From an uncultured Lachnospiraceae bacterium (GTDB lineage Bacteria; Bacillota; Clostridia; Lachnospirales; Lachnospiraceae), in assembly GCA_902787715.1 (NCBI GenBank), contig CADAHQ010000001.1, positions 124,001 through 188,000 on the forward strand: a stretch of DNA of 64,000 nucleotides, in the 5' to 3' direction. Below are positions 1-8,699 of the stretch, one piece after another (within the stretch, counting starts at the first letter, position 1; the number at the start of each line of letters is the position of its first letter). Position numbers and translations under genes: made by a program. Below the pieces are notes generated by a model, which saw nothing but the letters and a program-made list of their open reading frames with translations, was not told where the DNA came from and searched no databases.

Positions 1-870
1 CGAATCTGGCGCGAGGCTGTGTTCCGTGTGCCGGAAGCGCTCACGGTGCCGTCGGACCCTTACGAGGCAGCGAAGGTACTTTCCGGAGAGACCGTGGGAG
101 CGTATCTTGCCAGCCGATTAAGCGGAACCGGCGCCATCGCATACCGGGTTGATCTTCGATGCCGCGATGCGGCAGTAAAAGACCGCTTCCTAAAGCGCAT
201 CTGCCCGGAAACCGACCGGCTTTCCGGTGGAAAGCTTGTGAATGTCCCCGGGGATTACGAAGTGACGTTCCGCATCTCGGAATCCGGAGATGATACGTAT
301 CGGTTGGGGGTTGTATTTGCCGGAGTTTCGGACAACCGGTTTGCTTACCGCCGGGAAACTGTTGCAAGAAGCATCCATCCTACGGACGCCGCTGCCGTAA
401 TCGCCGCCGCGAAACCGTATCTTGTGCCCGACGCTCAGGTTCTGGACCCGTTTTGCGGCGCCGGAACCATGATTGCCGAGCGCATGAAGGCCGGTCGAAT
501 TCGCTCCGCCTTCGGTGTGGACACCTTCGGTCCTGCCATTGAGAAGGCGCGGGGGAATGTGCGTTCCGACCGCGTCTGGTTCGTGCACCGGGATTTCTTC
601 GATTATCGCCAGGATCACCGATTCGACGAGATTATCACAAATATGCCCTTCGGGGATGCCGATGCAGAGCAGACGAAGATACTGTATCGCAGGTTTTTCC
701 GTCGTCTTCCGGAGCATCTTCGGGAGAGCGGAACCCTTGTGATGGTTTCCCATGATCCGAAGATTACGGAAGCTTCCATCCCTTCGGAGATGACTGTTGT
801 TTCGAAGATTCCCATGCGGGAGCGCGGTGAGATGGCTGCGTATATCGTTCGGTTTCGCCAGCGCGCATAA
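1..870 (+). CDS. RNA methyltransferase, RlmL/Trm14 type (5' end cut by window)
   Basis: The frame is open to the first base, so the true start lies upstream; a GTG at 19 is only an internal codon. The visible part has a THUMP-like N-terminal stretch and then a class I SAM-dependent methyltransferase domain. Motif I reads DPFCGAGTMIAER and the catalytic N-x-P-[FY] motif reads NMPFG. This combination is typical of the UPF0020/RlmL/Trm14 group, which makes N2-methylguanine in rRNA or tRNA; the exact target cannot be told from sequence. It ends 41 bases before nfo and is probably cotranscribed with it. Confidence 0.75.
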   Translation, partial: RIWREAVFRVPEALTVPSDPYEAAKVLSGETVGAYLASRLSGTGAIAYRVDLRCRDAAVKDRFLKRICPETDRLSGGKLVNVPGDYEVTFRISESGDDTYRLGVVFAGVSDNRFAYRRETVARSIHPTDAAAVIAAAKPYLVPDAQVLDPFCGAGTMIAERMKAGRIRSAFGVDTFGPAIEKARGNVRSDRVWFVHRDFFDYRQDHRFDEIITNMPFGDADAEQTKILYRRFFRRLPEHLRESGTLVMVSHDPKITEASIPSEMTVVSKIPMRERGEMAAYIVRFRQRA

Positions 871-911
871 ACAGAAAACGTAAGCGGCAAATGCCGCAGA
901 AAGGATATCCT

Positions 912-1814
912 ATGCTTGGTTCTCATGTCGGTTTGGGTGGAAAAGAACAATTCTTAGGGTCCGTGAAGGAGGCGCTTTCCTATAAGGCGGAAACCTTTAT
1001 GGTTTACACCGGCGCACCGCAAAATACACGCCGCAAGGACCTTTCGGAGATGCGAATCCCGGAGGCTGCCGCATTGATGGCAGAAAACGGCATTACGAAG
1101 TTTGTGGTTCACGCGCCTTACATTGTCAATCTCGGGAATACCGTAAAGCCCGATGCCTTTGATTTCGCTGTGGAGTTTCTTCGGGAGGAACTTCGCAGAA
1201 CCGCGGAGATGGGAAGCGACACCATGGTTCTGCACCCGGGCGCCCATGTGGGCGAGGGGGAAGATGCCGGAATCCAGTCCATCATCAAGGGAATCAACCA
1301 AATCCTCGACGCCGACACAAAGGCACATATCGCCTTGGAGACCATGGCCGGCAAGGGGAGCGAGCTCGGAACGAGTTTCGAGCAGCTCGCGCGCATCTAC
1401 GACGGCGTAGCGCATAACAATAAGATTCGGCTGTGTCTTGATACCTGCCACTTAAATGATGCGGGCTATCCTGTGAAGGACGATTTTGAGGGGGTTTTGC
1501 GGGAGCTGGAGCGTTATTTTCCTCTCAATCAAATTGCGTGCATTCACTTAAATGACTCGAAAAACGAGCAGGGCGCCCACAAGGACCGCCATGAGAACAT
1601 CGGCTTCGGAACCATCGGCTTTGACCGGCTCTGCGCCATTACGAAGATGACCGAGTTTGCGGACACGCCGATCATTTTGGAAACTCCGTACGTTCCGAAG
1701 GAAGGCGAGAAGGAGCGGGCTTTCTCCCCGTACCGGCAGGAGATTGCGATGCTTCGAAGCGGTGTATTTAACCCAGATCTTATCGAAATTATCCGCAGGG
1801 AAGCGGAAGCGTAA
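912..1814 (+). CDS. nfo: Endonuclease IV (deoxyribonuclease IV)
   Basis: AP endonuclease that cleaves 5' of abasic sites in base-excision repair; a zinc-dependent TIM barrel. The 300-residue protein has the family's metal-binding signatures in order: HAPYIVNLGN, LHPGAHVG, LETMAGKG, CLDTCHLNDAGY and IHLNDSKN followed by a HENIG segment. The start at 912 (MLGSHVG) is chosen over an in-frame ATG at 891 because AGAAAGGAT lies 7 bases upstream of it and family members begin at this residue. The phosphopantetheinyl transferase gene follows after 23 bases. Confidence 0.95.
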   Translation: MLGSHVGLGGKEQFLGSVKEALSYKAETFMVYTGAPQNTRRKDLSEMRIPEAAALMAENGITKFVVHAPYIVNLGNTVKPDAFDFAVEFLREELRRTAEMGSDTMVLHPGAHVGEGEDAGIQSIIKGINQILDADTKAHIALETMAGKGSELGTSFEQLARIYDGVAHNNKIRLCLDTCHLNDAGYPVKDDFEGVLRELERYFPLNQIACIHLNDSKNEQGAHKDRHENIGFGTIGFDRLCAITKMTEFADTPIILETPYVPKEGEKERAFSPYRQEIAMLRSGVFNPDLIEIIRREAEA

Positions 1815-1837
1815 TCAAGGTTTTGCAAGGAGTATCC

Positions 1838-2410
1838 ATGCGGCTGTATCTAACGACAATCAAACGGTTTTCCGATACGGACCCGGCGCTTTTGGACGCG
1901 CAACGGGCCGAGGAGTATGCCAAGGCGAAAAACGGCAGGCGGCGTCAGGAAATGCTGGCCGGCGGCGGGATTCTTCGCTATGCTCTGTCGGACTGCGGCT
2001 ACGATGTTAGTGAAAAGGCGCTTCCTGTTCTTTATACGGAGGAAGGGAAACCGTACCTTAAAGACGGTCCGCATTTCAGCATTTCCCACAGCGGCGAGCT
2101 GATTGCCTGCGTCGTTTCTTCGGAAAATGCAGGCGTCGACGTTGAGCGTATGTCGCGGTTTACAGGCAGCAAGGTTGCAAAAAAGATTCTTTCCGAGACC
2201 GAATATGAATGTTACGCGAAGCTTGATACCGATGCGAAAATGCTGTATCTTGCGGATCGGTGGACCGCCAAGGAAGCCATTTCGAAGCTCCTTGGAAAGG
2301 GTATCGCCGTGCCTTTTTCGCTGCTTTCCGCGGAGGATTACAGAACTTCGGTTTGGACCGTCGAAAGAAACGGTGAGGTTTATTACATACAGACAGCAAG
2401 GATGCGGTGA
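1838..2410 (+). CDS. 4'-phosphopantetheinyl transferase, Sfp type
   Basis: Transfers the phosphopantetheine arm of CoA to a serine on acyl or peptidyl carrier proteins. The 190-residue protein has the Sfp/AcpT signatures GVDVERM (magnesium binding) and WTAKEAISKLLGKGI (the W-x-x-KEA-x-x-K core). At about 190 residues it is a little shorter than Sfp itself. Start 1838 is preferred to an ATG at 1823 because AAGGAG precedes it at good spacing. No carrier-protein or NRPS/PKS gene is nearby, so it may serve the housekeeping acyl carrier protein or a distant cluster. The serpin gene begins 4 bases after its stop. Confidence 0.88.
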   Translation: MRLYLTTIKRFSDTDPALLDAQRAEEYAKAKNGRRRQEMLAGGGILRYALSDCGYDVSEKALPVLYTEEGKPYLKDGPHFSISHSGELIACVVSSENAGVDVERMSRFTGSKVAKKILSETEYECYAKLDTDAKMLYLADRWTAKEAISKLLGKGIAVPFSLLSAEDYRTSVWTVERNGEVYYIQTARMR

Positions 2411-2414
2411 ACAT

Positions 2415-3779
2415 ATGATCAAAGATTTTTTTGACCGAAGAGATCAGTACATAGACGATAAAAAGAGAAAACGCGCAGTCAGAATGAGGATTCTGATTCC
2501 GGTATGCGCTGTGTGTTGCGTTGCCTTGATTGGCTTCGGCGTCTGGAAATCCGGAGTGCTTAGGAAGACCACCGGAACAAAAAACAACACAAGCACACCG
2601 ACCGATATTTTGCTGGAGTTTGAGAAATCACAGGAACTGACGGCAGGTTCCTCAGGAGAGCCGGCGAAGACCAAAAAGATGGACGATACCATGCGAGCGG
2701 CGTACGAGACCTTTGCATACAAACTGTTCGCGCAGCTTCCTAAGGGAAAGACGAGGATGATATCACCGTTTTCAATCTATGTGGCACTCAGCATGCTCTC
2801 TGACGGAGCTGACGGTAACACCCTTGCGCAGCTGGATGAATTACTTGGCCTGACGGCGGAGGAGCGCAATGCCTACCTGGCCGGTTGGCTTCAGGAGCTT
2901 GAAGCGGTCCGTGACAAGGGCGAAACCACATTCACAAATGCTGATTCCGTCTGGATTTATGAGAAGTTGAAGTCGCTTGTGCCGAATGACTATTTGAACA
3001 TCTGCGCGCAGTATTTTAAGGCCGCGGTTTTCGCAACACCGATGGATGATTCCACCGTGAAGGACGTCAATGCCTGGGTAAAATCCAAGACGAAGGATAT
3101 GATTGATGAAATCATGGACAGTATGCCGTCGAATACCGCCGCAATTCTGATGAATGCCATCACACTGGACGCAAAATGGGACAAGGAATTCGACGAAGAG
3201 AAAACCAAAAAGGATTACACCTTTACGAAGGCGGACGGCACCACCGAAAAGGTCGATATGATGTTCGGCGAGATGCCCGACGGGTATTTGCAAAATGAAC
3301 TCGCAACCGGTTTTATCAAGCCATATAAAGGAGGGGAATATTCGTACATTGCGCTTCTTCCGAGGGAAGGGGTGAGTGTCAATCAACTTCTGGCTTCGCT
3401 GTCACCGGAGAGCATTCGTTCGCTGCTCGGGGACAAGAATTATAAATACATGAAAATCAACATCGGGATTCCGAAGTATGAGGCGGAGTACTCCATCGAG
3501 CTCAATGATGTTTTACAACAGCTTGGCGTGACGGATGCATTTGACGAGACAAAAGCGAACCTTTCACGGATGATTATGGATTTTTCCGTTTACGTAGGCA
3601 AGGTGGGGCATAAGACGTATATCAGCGTGGATGAGAAGGGAACCCAAACGGCGGGAGCAACAGATGTCGTCATTCAGTATAGAAGTTTGCCCCCGTCGGT
3701 TATCCTGAATCGCCCGTTCGTATATATCATCGTGGATTCGAACGGACTTCCGATTTTCCTCGGTACGTTTGAGGGATGA
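2415..3779 (+). CDS. Membrane-anchored serpin (serine protease inhibitor)
   Basis: A 454-residue protein: basic cytoplasmic N-terminus, one membrane segment at about residues 25-43, a polar linker, then a complete serpin fold from about residue 95. The C-terminal reactive loop is intact. The hinge begins EKGTQTAGAT at residue 407 (P17), which puts P1 at Arg423 and P1' at Ser424, followed by the conserved NRPFVYIIVD strand. The small hinge residues imply a true inhibitor rather than a non-inhibitory serpin, and Arg at P1 implies a trypsin-like target. The protein is probably displayed outside the cell. The open frame extends upstream into the previous gene; 2415 is chosen because it directly precedes the membrane segment and follows a GGTGA site. 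Confidence 0.92.
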   Translation: MIKDFFDRRDQYIDDKKRKRAVRMRILIPVCAVCCVALIGFGVWKSGVLRKTTGTKNNTSTPTDILLEFEKSQELTAGSSGEPAKTKKMDDTMRAAYETFAYKLFAQLPKGKTRMISPFSIYVALSMLSDGADGNTLAQLDELLGLTAEERNAYLAGWLQELEAVRDKGETTFTNADSVWIYEKLKSLVPNDYLNICAQYFKAAVFATPMDDSTVKDVNAWVKSKTKDMIDEIMDSMPSNTAAILMNAITLDAKWDKEFDEEKTKKDYTFTKADGTTEKVDMMFGEMPDGYLQNELATGFIKPYKGGEYSYIALLPREGVSVNQLLASLSPESIRSLLGDKNYKYMKINIGIPKYEAEYSIELNDVLQQLGVTDAFDETKANLSRMIMDFSVYVGKVGHKTYISVDEKGTQTAGATDVVIQYRSLPPSVILNRPFVYIIVDSNGLPIFLGTFEG

Positions 3780-3790
3780 CAAAAACAAGG

Positions 3791-3830
3791 TCGCGGCCGC
3801 ATTGATATTTTTACGGCCGCGAATTTAATA
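3791..3830 (+). terminator. Possible terminator after the serpin gene
   Basis: Inverted repeat of 9 bp (TCGCGGCCG at 3791-3799, CGGCCGCGA at 3814-3822) with a 14-base loop, followed by an A/T-rich but not pure T tract. The stem is strong and the tail weak, so efficiency is uncertain. Confidence 0.5.
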
Positions 3831-3840
3831 CGGTAAAATT

Positions 3841-3867
3841 TGTAACCTTCAGCCGGCTTTCGTCGAC
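3841..3867 (+). promoter_or_regulatory. ECF sigma-type promoter, probably autoregulatory
   Basis: TGTAAC at 3841-3846, 17 bases, CGAC at 3864-3867. This equals the B. subtilis SigX consensus as I know it (TGTAAC-N17-CGAC) and lies just upstream of an ECF sigma gene. No good sigma-A promoter is visible in the same gap. Autoregulation is inferred. Confidence 0.6.
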
Positions 3868-3900
3868 ATATGAGGTGAAAAGCAAAGAAAGGAGGCGTCT

Positions 3901-4461
3901 ATGACGGATGCGGAGATTGTAGAATTGTATCGCAATCGCGACGAGGCAGCGATTTCTGCGACGGCCGCGCGGTATCAAAGCATGTTACAGCGGGTTGCGA
4001 TGCAGATTCTAAACGATTCGGAAGACGCGGAAGAGTGCGTGAACGATACGTACCTGGCTGCGTGGGACGCCGTGCCGGAAACTTTGCCTTCGCACCTCGG
4101 AGCATTTTTATGCAAGATTGTGCGTAAGAAGGCAATCGACCGGTTACGGACGAACACCCGAAAGAAGCGTTCGGCAAGAGGATACGCAGTTTCGCTGGAA
4201 GAGCTTGCGGAGGTTTTCGAGGGGGATACATCCCCGGAGAAAGCCCTTGATGAGGTACTGCTCACGGAAGCGATCCAGGCGTTTCTTAAGGACCAGACAC
4301 CGGAAGTCCGAAAGTTGTTTTTGGGGAGATATTACTGGTTTTGTCCGCTTAAGGATATTGCCGGAAAATGCGGTATGAGCGAAGGTAACGCGAAGACCGT
4401 TTTGTTCCGCACGCGGAAGAAACTACGGGAGTATTTGGAAAAGGAGGGTTTTACCGTATGA
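3901..4461 (+). CDS. RNA polymerase ECF-type sigma-70 factor
   Basis: A 186-residue sigma factor of the extracytoplasmic-function group. Region 2 lies at about residues 15-85 (DAEECVNDTYLAAWD, then LCKIVRKKAIDRLR). A linker rich in acidic residues follows, then sigma region 4 at about 120-180 with a helix-turn-helix (LKDIAGKCGMSEGNAKTVLFRTRKKLREYL). The ribosome-binding site AAAGGAGG is close to consensus. Its stop overlaps the start of the downstream membrane protein by ATGA, the usual arrangement for an anti-sigma partner. The signal it responds to is unknown. Confidence 0.93.
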   Translation: MTDAEIVELYRNRDEAAISATAARYQSMLQRVAMQILNDSEDAEECVNDTYLAAWDAVPETLPSHLGAFLCKIVRKKAIDRLRTNTRKKRSARGYAVSLEELAEVFEGDTSPEKALDEVLLTEAIQAFLKDQTPEVRKLFLGRYYWFCPLKDIAGKCGMSEGNAKTVLFRTRKKLREYLEKEGFTV

Positions 4462-5444
4462 AAAACGAACAATTGTTGGATGCATTGAACAATATCGATG
4501 ACGAGATGCTTTTGGAATCGAATCCTTTTGAGGAGGCAGCGTTGTCAGACTCCCTGGAAGTGGTTGCCGGAGACAAAGCAAAGAAGGCGAATCCGCGCAG
4601 GCGAAGAAGATTTTTGGTATTTGCCGCATGCGCAGTGTTGCTGCTCGGAAGTTTAGGTGCTTATGCAGCAGGAGGCGGGGGAGTGTTTAACATAAAGACC
4701 GAAAAGAGCGATGACGGAAAGGGCGAAACCACGGTGGAATACACAACCATCGAGGATGTCAAGCTGCCGATGTCGGCGTTCCGCGGGGATATCAAGAATG
4801 CGCCCAAAGAGATCCGGAAGCAGTACGATGATTTCATGGCGCTCCCGGAGATGCATAGATGGGCTTCCAGCAACAGCCCCATGTTTTTAAGCAAACATTT
4901 CAGTATGATCGACGATGCGGAGAGATACATCGGATACGATAAGCTTGCGTTCCCGAAGATTTCTTATCCTGCAACGGATATCAGCGTTCAAATGTCAGGG
5001 TATTCGCCGGTGGATGAGAAGCTTAAGGTGCAGGGTGAGATGCTTTCCTCGGAGTATGAGAAAGCAAAGGCATCGGAAGAATTTTCCCTTTCCATGGTGA
5101 CTCTGGAAGTGGACATGCAATACAGCGCGGATCCCGATTTCTTCTGCCAGAGCTTTGCGCATTTCTTTACCGAACATGCCGGGGCAAATTATGCATACCG
5201 CATGAGTCTGTCCGAGAAGGTGAAGCTTGCGCAGGAGCAGCGCACTGTTAACGGACGGGAATTCAGTATCTTAAACGTGGATCCGAGAGAGGCTGATGAA
5301 TACAGCACAGAGCTGATGTTTACCGATGTGTTCTGGACAGAGAACAATGTGGTTTACAGCCTGCATATCGTCTACGATGAAGGACGCCGTGAAAAGGCGG
5401 AGGAGGTCATCACCGAGTGGATGAAGGCATTTCCGAAGCGTTGA
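4458..5444 (+). CDS. Probable anti-sigma factor, single-pass membrane protein
   Basis: A 328-residue protein translated in overlap (ATGA) with the ECF sigma gene. About 50 N-terminal residues are cytoplasmic and acidic (MKNEQLLDALNNIDDEMLLE). A run of arginines and one membrane segment follow at about residues 53-72, then an external domain of about 250 residues with no motif I recognise. No HX3CX2C zinc site is present, so it is not a ZAS-type anti-sigma. The anti-sigma role is inferred from topology, overlap and gene order only. A strong hairpin terminator follows. Confidence 0.7.
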   Translation: MKNEQLLDALNNIDDEMLLESNPFEEAALSDSLEVVAGDKAKKANPRRRRRFLVFAACAVLLLGSLGAYAAGGGGVFNIKTEKSDDGKGETTVEYTTIEDVKLPMSAFRGDIKNAPKEIRKQYDDFMALPEMHRWASSNSPMFLSKHFSMIDDAERYIGYDKLAFPKISYPATDISVQMSGYSPVDEKLKVQGEMLSSEYEKAKASEEFSLSMVTLEVDMQYSADPDFFCQSFAHFFTEHAGANYAYRMSLSEKVKLAQEQRTVNGREFSILNVDPREADEYSTELMFTDVFWTENNVVYSLHIVYDEGRREKAEEVITEWMKAFPKR

Positions 5445-5490
5445 AAGCCTCGTTTGTGAAACGTAAAACGCAGCACTAAGACAGTAAAAG

Positions 5491-5523
5491 AACAGAGCCG
5501 GAATTCATCCGACTCTGTTTTTT
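5491..5523. terminator. Bidirectional terminator between the anti-sigma gene and argG
   Basis: Stem AACAGAG-C-CGGA (5491-5502) pairs with TCCG-A-CTCTGTT (5508-5519) around a 5-base loop with one C/A mismatch. A T run follows on the + strand (5518-5523) and a T-rich stretch on the - strand, so it serves both converging genes. Confidence 0.85.
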
Positions 5524-5545
5524 ATGCTTTGCAATTTCAATGAAA

Positions 5546-6769
5546 TTACTTGTTCTTCTTGTCAAGCTCAGCCTGCTTCATTGCGCGAACCTTTAAGGAG
5601 AGACCGAAGAGGTTGATGAAGCCCTCGGCATCCTTGTGATTGTAAAGGTCGCCGGTGGTGAAGGAAGCGATGCTCTCGTTGTAAAGGCTGTACGGAGAAG
5701 TCGTTCCCTGCTTGATGATGTTGCCCTTGTAGAGCTTCAGCTTTACTTCGCCGGTTACGAACTCCTGGGACTTCTCGATAAATGCCTGCAGGCACTCGCG
5801 AAGAGGAGTGAACCACTTTCCTTCGTATACAAGGTCAGCGAAACGGTTGCTGATGTTCTTCTTGAAAGCCATCATATCGCGGTCGGCGATGAGCTCCTCA
5901 AGCTGCTGATGTGCTTCCATGAGGATGGTTCCGCCGGGGGTCTCGTACACACCGCGGGACTTCATACCGACAACACGGTTCTCAACGATATCGATGATGC
6001 CTACGCCGTGCTTGCCGCCAAGCTTGTTCAGGTCGCGGATGATGTCGGCAACCTTCTTCTTAACGCCATTGATGGCAACCGGAACACCCTTCTCAAAGGA
6101 GAGGGAAACAACCTCGCCCTCGTCGGGAGCCTTCTCGGGAGAAACGCCGAGAACAAGGAGATGATCGTAGTTCGGTGCATTGGCAGGATCCTCGAGCTCG
6201 AGACCCTCATGGCTGATGTGCCACAGGTTGCGGTCGCGGGAGTAGGAGTTGTCGGCGCTGAAAGGAAGATCGATGCCATGCTGCTTGCAGTACTCAATCT
6301 CTTCCTCCCGGGAGTTCATGGTCCAGTAAGGGCTTCTCCATGCAGCGATGATCTTGATGTCGGGAGCGAGAGCCTTGATACCGAGCTCGAAACGAACCTG
6401 GTCGTTGCCCTTGCCGGTAGCGCCGTGGCAGATGGCGGTAGCGCCTTCCTTGCGGGCAATCTCAACAAGCTTCTTCGCGATCAGCGGACGAGCCATGGAA
6501 GTACCGAGAAGGTACTTGTTCTCATATACGGTGTTCGCCTGTACACAGGGAACAATGTAATCCTCTGCAAATTCATCGTTTACGTCGAGAATGTAAAGCT
6601 TCTCGGCGCCGCAGTACTTCGCGCGCTCCTCAAGACCGTCGAGCTCGCTCTCCTGACCGCAGTCGATGCAGCAGCAGATAACTTCATAATCATAGTTTTC
6701 CTTGAGCCACGGGATGATTGCCGTGGTGTCAAGACCGCCGGAATAGGCAAGAATGACTTTTTCTTTCAT
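5546..6769 (-). CDS. argG: Argininosuccinate synthase
   Basis: Joins citrulline and aspartate with ATP to give argininosuccinate, the penultimate step of arginine synthesis. The 407-residue protein opens with the N-type PP-loop AYSGGLDT and has the expected full length. The open frame extends further upstream, but ATG at 6769 is preferred: MKEKVILAYSGGLD is the family N-terminus and AGGAGG lies just before it. It faces away from maf-argCJBD across a 256-base A/T-rich gap. argH and argF are not in the window. Confidence 0.97.
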   Translation of the reverse strand: MKEKVILAYSGGLDTTAIIPWLKENYDYEVICCCIDCGQESELDGLEERAKYCGAEKLYILDVNDEFAEDYIVPCVQANTVYENKYLLGTSMARPLIAKKLVEIARKEGATAICHGATGKGNDQVRFELGIKALAPDIKIIAAWRSPYWTMNSREEEIEYCKQHGIDLPFSADNSYSRDRNLWHISHEGLELEDPANAPNYDHLLVLGVSPEKAPDEGEVVSLSFEKGVPVAINGVKKKVADIIRDLNKLGGKHGVGIIDIVENRVVGMKSRGVYETPGGTILMEAHQQLEELIADRDMMAFKKNISNRFADLVYEGKWFTPLRECLQAFIEKSQEFVTGEVKLKLYKGNIIKQGTTSPYSLYNESIASFTTGDLYNHKDAEGFINLFGLSLKVRAMKQAELDKKNK

Positions 6770-6945
6770 ATCGGTAAACCTCCTGATAAAATCGGAATTC
6801 GGCGTTGCATATTGTTGCGATATTCGCGGTGCCCCGCCACTGAACATAAAGTTACATCAGGGAAGCGAAAAAAACAAGTCTTTTTTGCGGAAAATGCGCA
6901 AAATCGTCATAATGCATAAAATTTCAGAAAAATTCAAAAAATATG

Positions 6946-6974
6946 TTGCAAAATTCATATTCAGGGTATAGAAT
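6946..6974 (+). promoter_or_regulatory. Promoter for maf-argC
   Basis: TTGCAA at 6946-6951, 17-base spacer, TAGAAT at 6969-6974, in an A/T-rich gap and about 50 bases before the maf start codon at 7026. The opposite strand must also carry the argG promoter, which I could not place. Confidence 0.6.
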
Positions 6975-7025
6975 GGCACCATCATTCACGGAAGACCACA
7001 TAAAACGGAAGGGGAAGCAACGAAA

Positions 7026-7619
7026 ATGACACAGACATTACCGATAATACTTGCCAGCGCATCCCCCAGGCGACGGGAGATTCTCTCCATGATCGGCGTG
7101 GACTTCACAGTCGATGTTTCCGATGTAAATGAGTATATCTCACGTAAAGAACCGGGAGAAATTGTTTCCGAACTTGCAAAACGCAAGGCAAATGCGGTAT
7201 TATTATCGCATCCGGAGGACTGCGTTGTCATCGGGAGTGACACAATCGTTTGGAAGGACGGCGCGGTGTTAGGAAAACCTGCGGACGCTGAGGACGCAGC
7301 GAGGATGCTTCGGAACCTTTCCGGAGACACCAATACAGTATACACCGGTGTATGCATAATGATTCGTAAAGACGGCCGTGTAACGGGGGATGCATTTTAC
7401 GAGGCCGCAGATGTTTTGTTTGCACCGATGAGCGAGGCAGAAATCAAGGCCTATGTTGCAACGGGGGAGCCGATGGACAAAGCCGGAGCGTATGCGGTAC
7501 AGGGAATCGGCGGACGGTTCATCCGCGGGATTCACGGCGATTTTTACACGGTGATGGGACTTCCGATGTGCCGGGTGTACGAAAAGCTTCGCGAGCTGCA
7601 GGTGCTTACAGAAGAATAA
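7026..7619 (+). CDS. maf: Maf-family nucleoside triphosphate pyrophosphatase
   Basis: House-cleaning enzyme that hydrolyses non-canonical or specific NTPs (dTTP/UTP in the YhdE branch) to monophosphates. The 197-residue protein carries ASASPRRREIL at the N-terminus, the GSDTIV metal site near residue 66 and GAYAVQGIGG near residue 160, all Maf hallmarks. It is the first gene after the promoter at 6946-6974 and is followed after 26 bases by argC, so it appears to travel with the arginine genes without any metabolic link. Confidence 0.93.
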   Translation: MTQTLPIILASASPRRREILSMIGVDFTVDVSDVNEYISRKEPGEIVSELAKRKANAVLLSHPEDCVVIGSDTIVWKDGAVLGKPADAEDAARMLRNLSGDTNTVYTGVCIMIRKDGRVTGDAFYEAADVLFAPMSEAEIKAYVATGEPMDKAGAYAVQGIGGRFIRGIHGDFYTVMGLPMCRVYEKLRELQVLTEE

Positions 7620-7645
7620 TTTGACAATTAAGTAAGGAGAATTCC

Positions 7646-8590
7646 ATGAAGACAAAAGTATTTATCGACGGAAGCGAAGGAACCACGGGACTTCGCATCT
7701 TTGAGCGGTTTGCCGAAAGGGACGATGTGGAGCTTTTGAAGATTCCGTCGGAGCTTCGCAAGGACCCCGATACCATTAAAAAGTTCATCAACGATTCCGA
7801 TATCACATTCCTTTGCCTTCCGGATGCAGCCGCAATCGAGGCTGCGGACATGGCAAACGACGATGTGGTGATTATCGATACGTCCACGGCGCATCGAACC
7901 GATGCCGGCTGGGCGTACGGCTTCCCGGAGCTCTCCTGGGAGCACAGAAAGGCTATCCGAAATTGCAAGCGAATCGCTGTTCCGGGGTGCTATGCATCGG
8001 GATTTATAGCCATCGGTTACCCGCTTGTAAAGGAAGGCATCCTTCCCGCGGATTATCCGGTTTCCGTTTTCGCCGTTTCCGGCTACAGCGGCGGCGGAAA
8101 GAAGTTGATTGCCGCCTATGAGGATGAGAACCGTGACGGCAGATTCAGCTCCGCCCGCATGTATGCCTGGGGCCAAAGCCACAAGCACCTTAAGGAGATG
8201 AAGAAGATCACAGGCCTTGCCGCAGAGCCGCTTTTCTGCCCGATGACCACGGACTATCACAGCGGAATGATTGTGCAGGTGCCGCTGTTTACCAAGCTTC
8301 TTTCAAAGAAGGTTTCGCCGGAGGAGCTTCGCAACTTCTTTGCAGATTACTATAAAGACGAAAAATTCATCAAAGTTCTTCCCTTCGGTGCCGATGTGGA
8401 GGCCGGCGGTGCATTGTTCTCGGATGCCTGCGCAGGGTGGGACGGAATGGAAATTATCGTCAGCGGCAACGAGGACCGTATCGTTGTGGCAACCCGCTTT
8501 GATAACCTCGGTAAAGGCGCAAGTGGTGCGGCCATTCAGTGCATGAATATCGTGCTCGGATGTGACGAAGCAAAGGGCCTCAATTTATAA
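7646..8590 (+). CDS. argC: N-acetyl-gamma-glutamyl-phosphate reductase, short form
   Basis: NADPH-dependent reduction of N-acetylglutamyl phosphate to the semialdehyde. The 314-residue protein is the short (type 2) form, with nucleotide motif GSEGTTGLRI at residue 9, catalytic Cys in AVPGCYASG near residue 114, and the conserved SGYSGGGK. A good AGGAG site precedes ATG 7646. Genes argJ, argB and argD follow in order, with an extra promoter before argJ. Confidence 0.95.
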   Translation: MKTKVFIDGSEGTTGLRIFERFAERDDVELLKIPSELRKDPDTIKKFINDSDITFLCLPDAAAIEAADMANDDVVIIDTSTAHRTDAGWAYGFPELSWEHRKAIRNCKRIAVPGCYASGFIAIGYPLVKEGILPADYPVSVFAVSGYSGGGKKLIAAYEDENRDGRFSSARMYAWGQSHKHLKEMKKITGLAAEPLFCPMTTDYHSGMIVQVPLFTKLLSKKVSPEELRNFFADYYKDEKFIKVLPFGADVEAGGALFSDACAGWDGMEIIVSGNEDRIVVATRFDNLGKGASGAAIQCMNIVLGCDEAKGLNL

Positions 8591-8600
8591 GATTGTACTG

Positions 8601-8629
8601 TTGCAGTTTGGGACATTGCGGAGTATAAT
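8601..8629 (+). promoter_or_regulatory. Promoter before argJ
   Basis: TTGCAG at 8601-8606, 17-base spacer, TATAAT at 8624-8629, in the 109-base gap between argC and argJ. It suggests that argJBD can be transcribed separately from maf-argC. Confidence 0.65.
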
Positions 8630-8699
8630 ACTGATTCAGTGACGGCGCGGGCATCTGCGGGCCGGTCGAATGTGCAAACAACAGTTTGAGGTGAGCGAT

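Noticed and set aside
5636..6919. A 427-codon open frame on the + strand opposite argG
   Set aside because: Antisense to a certain argG, no start site and no family resemblance.
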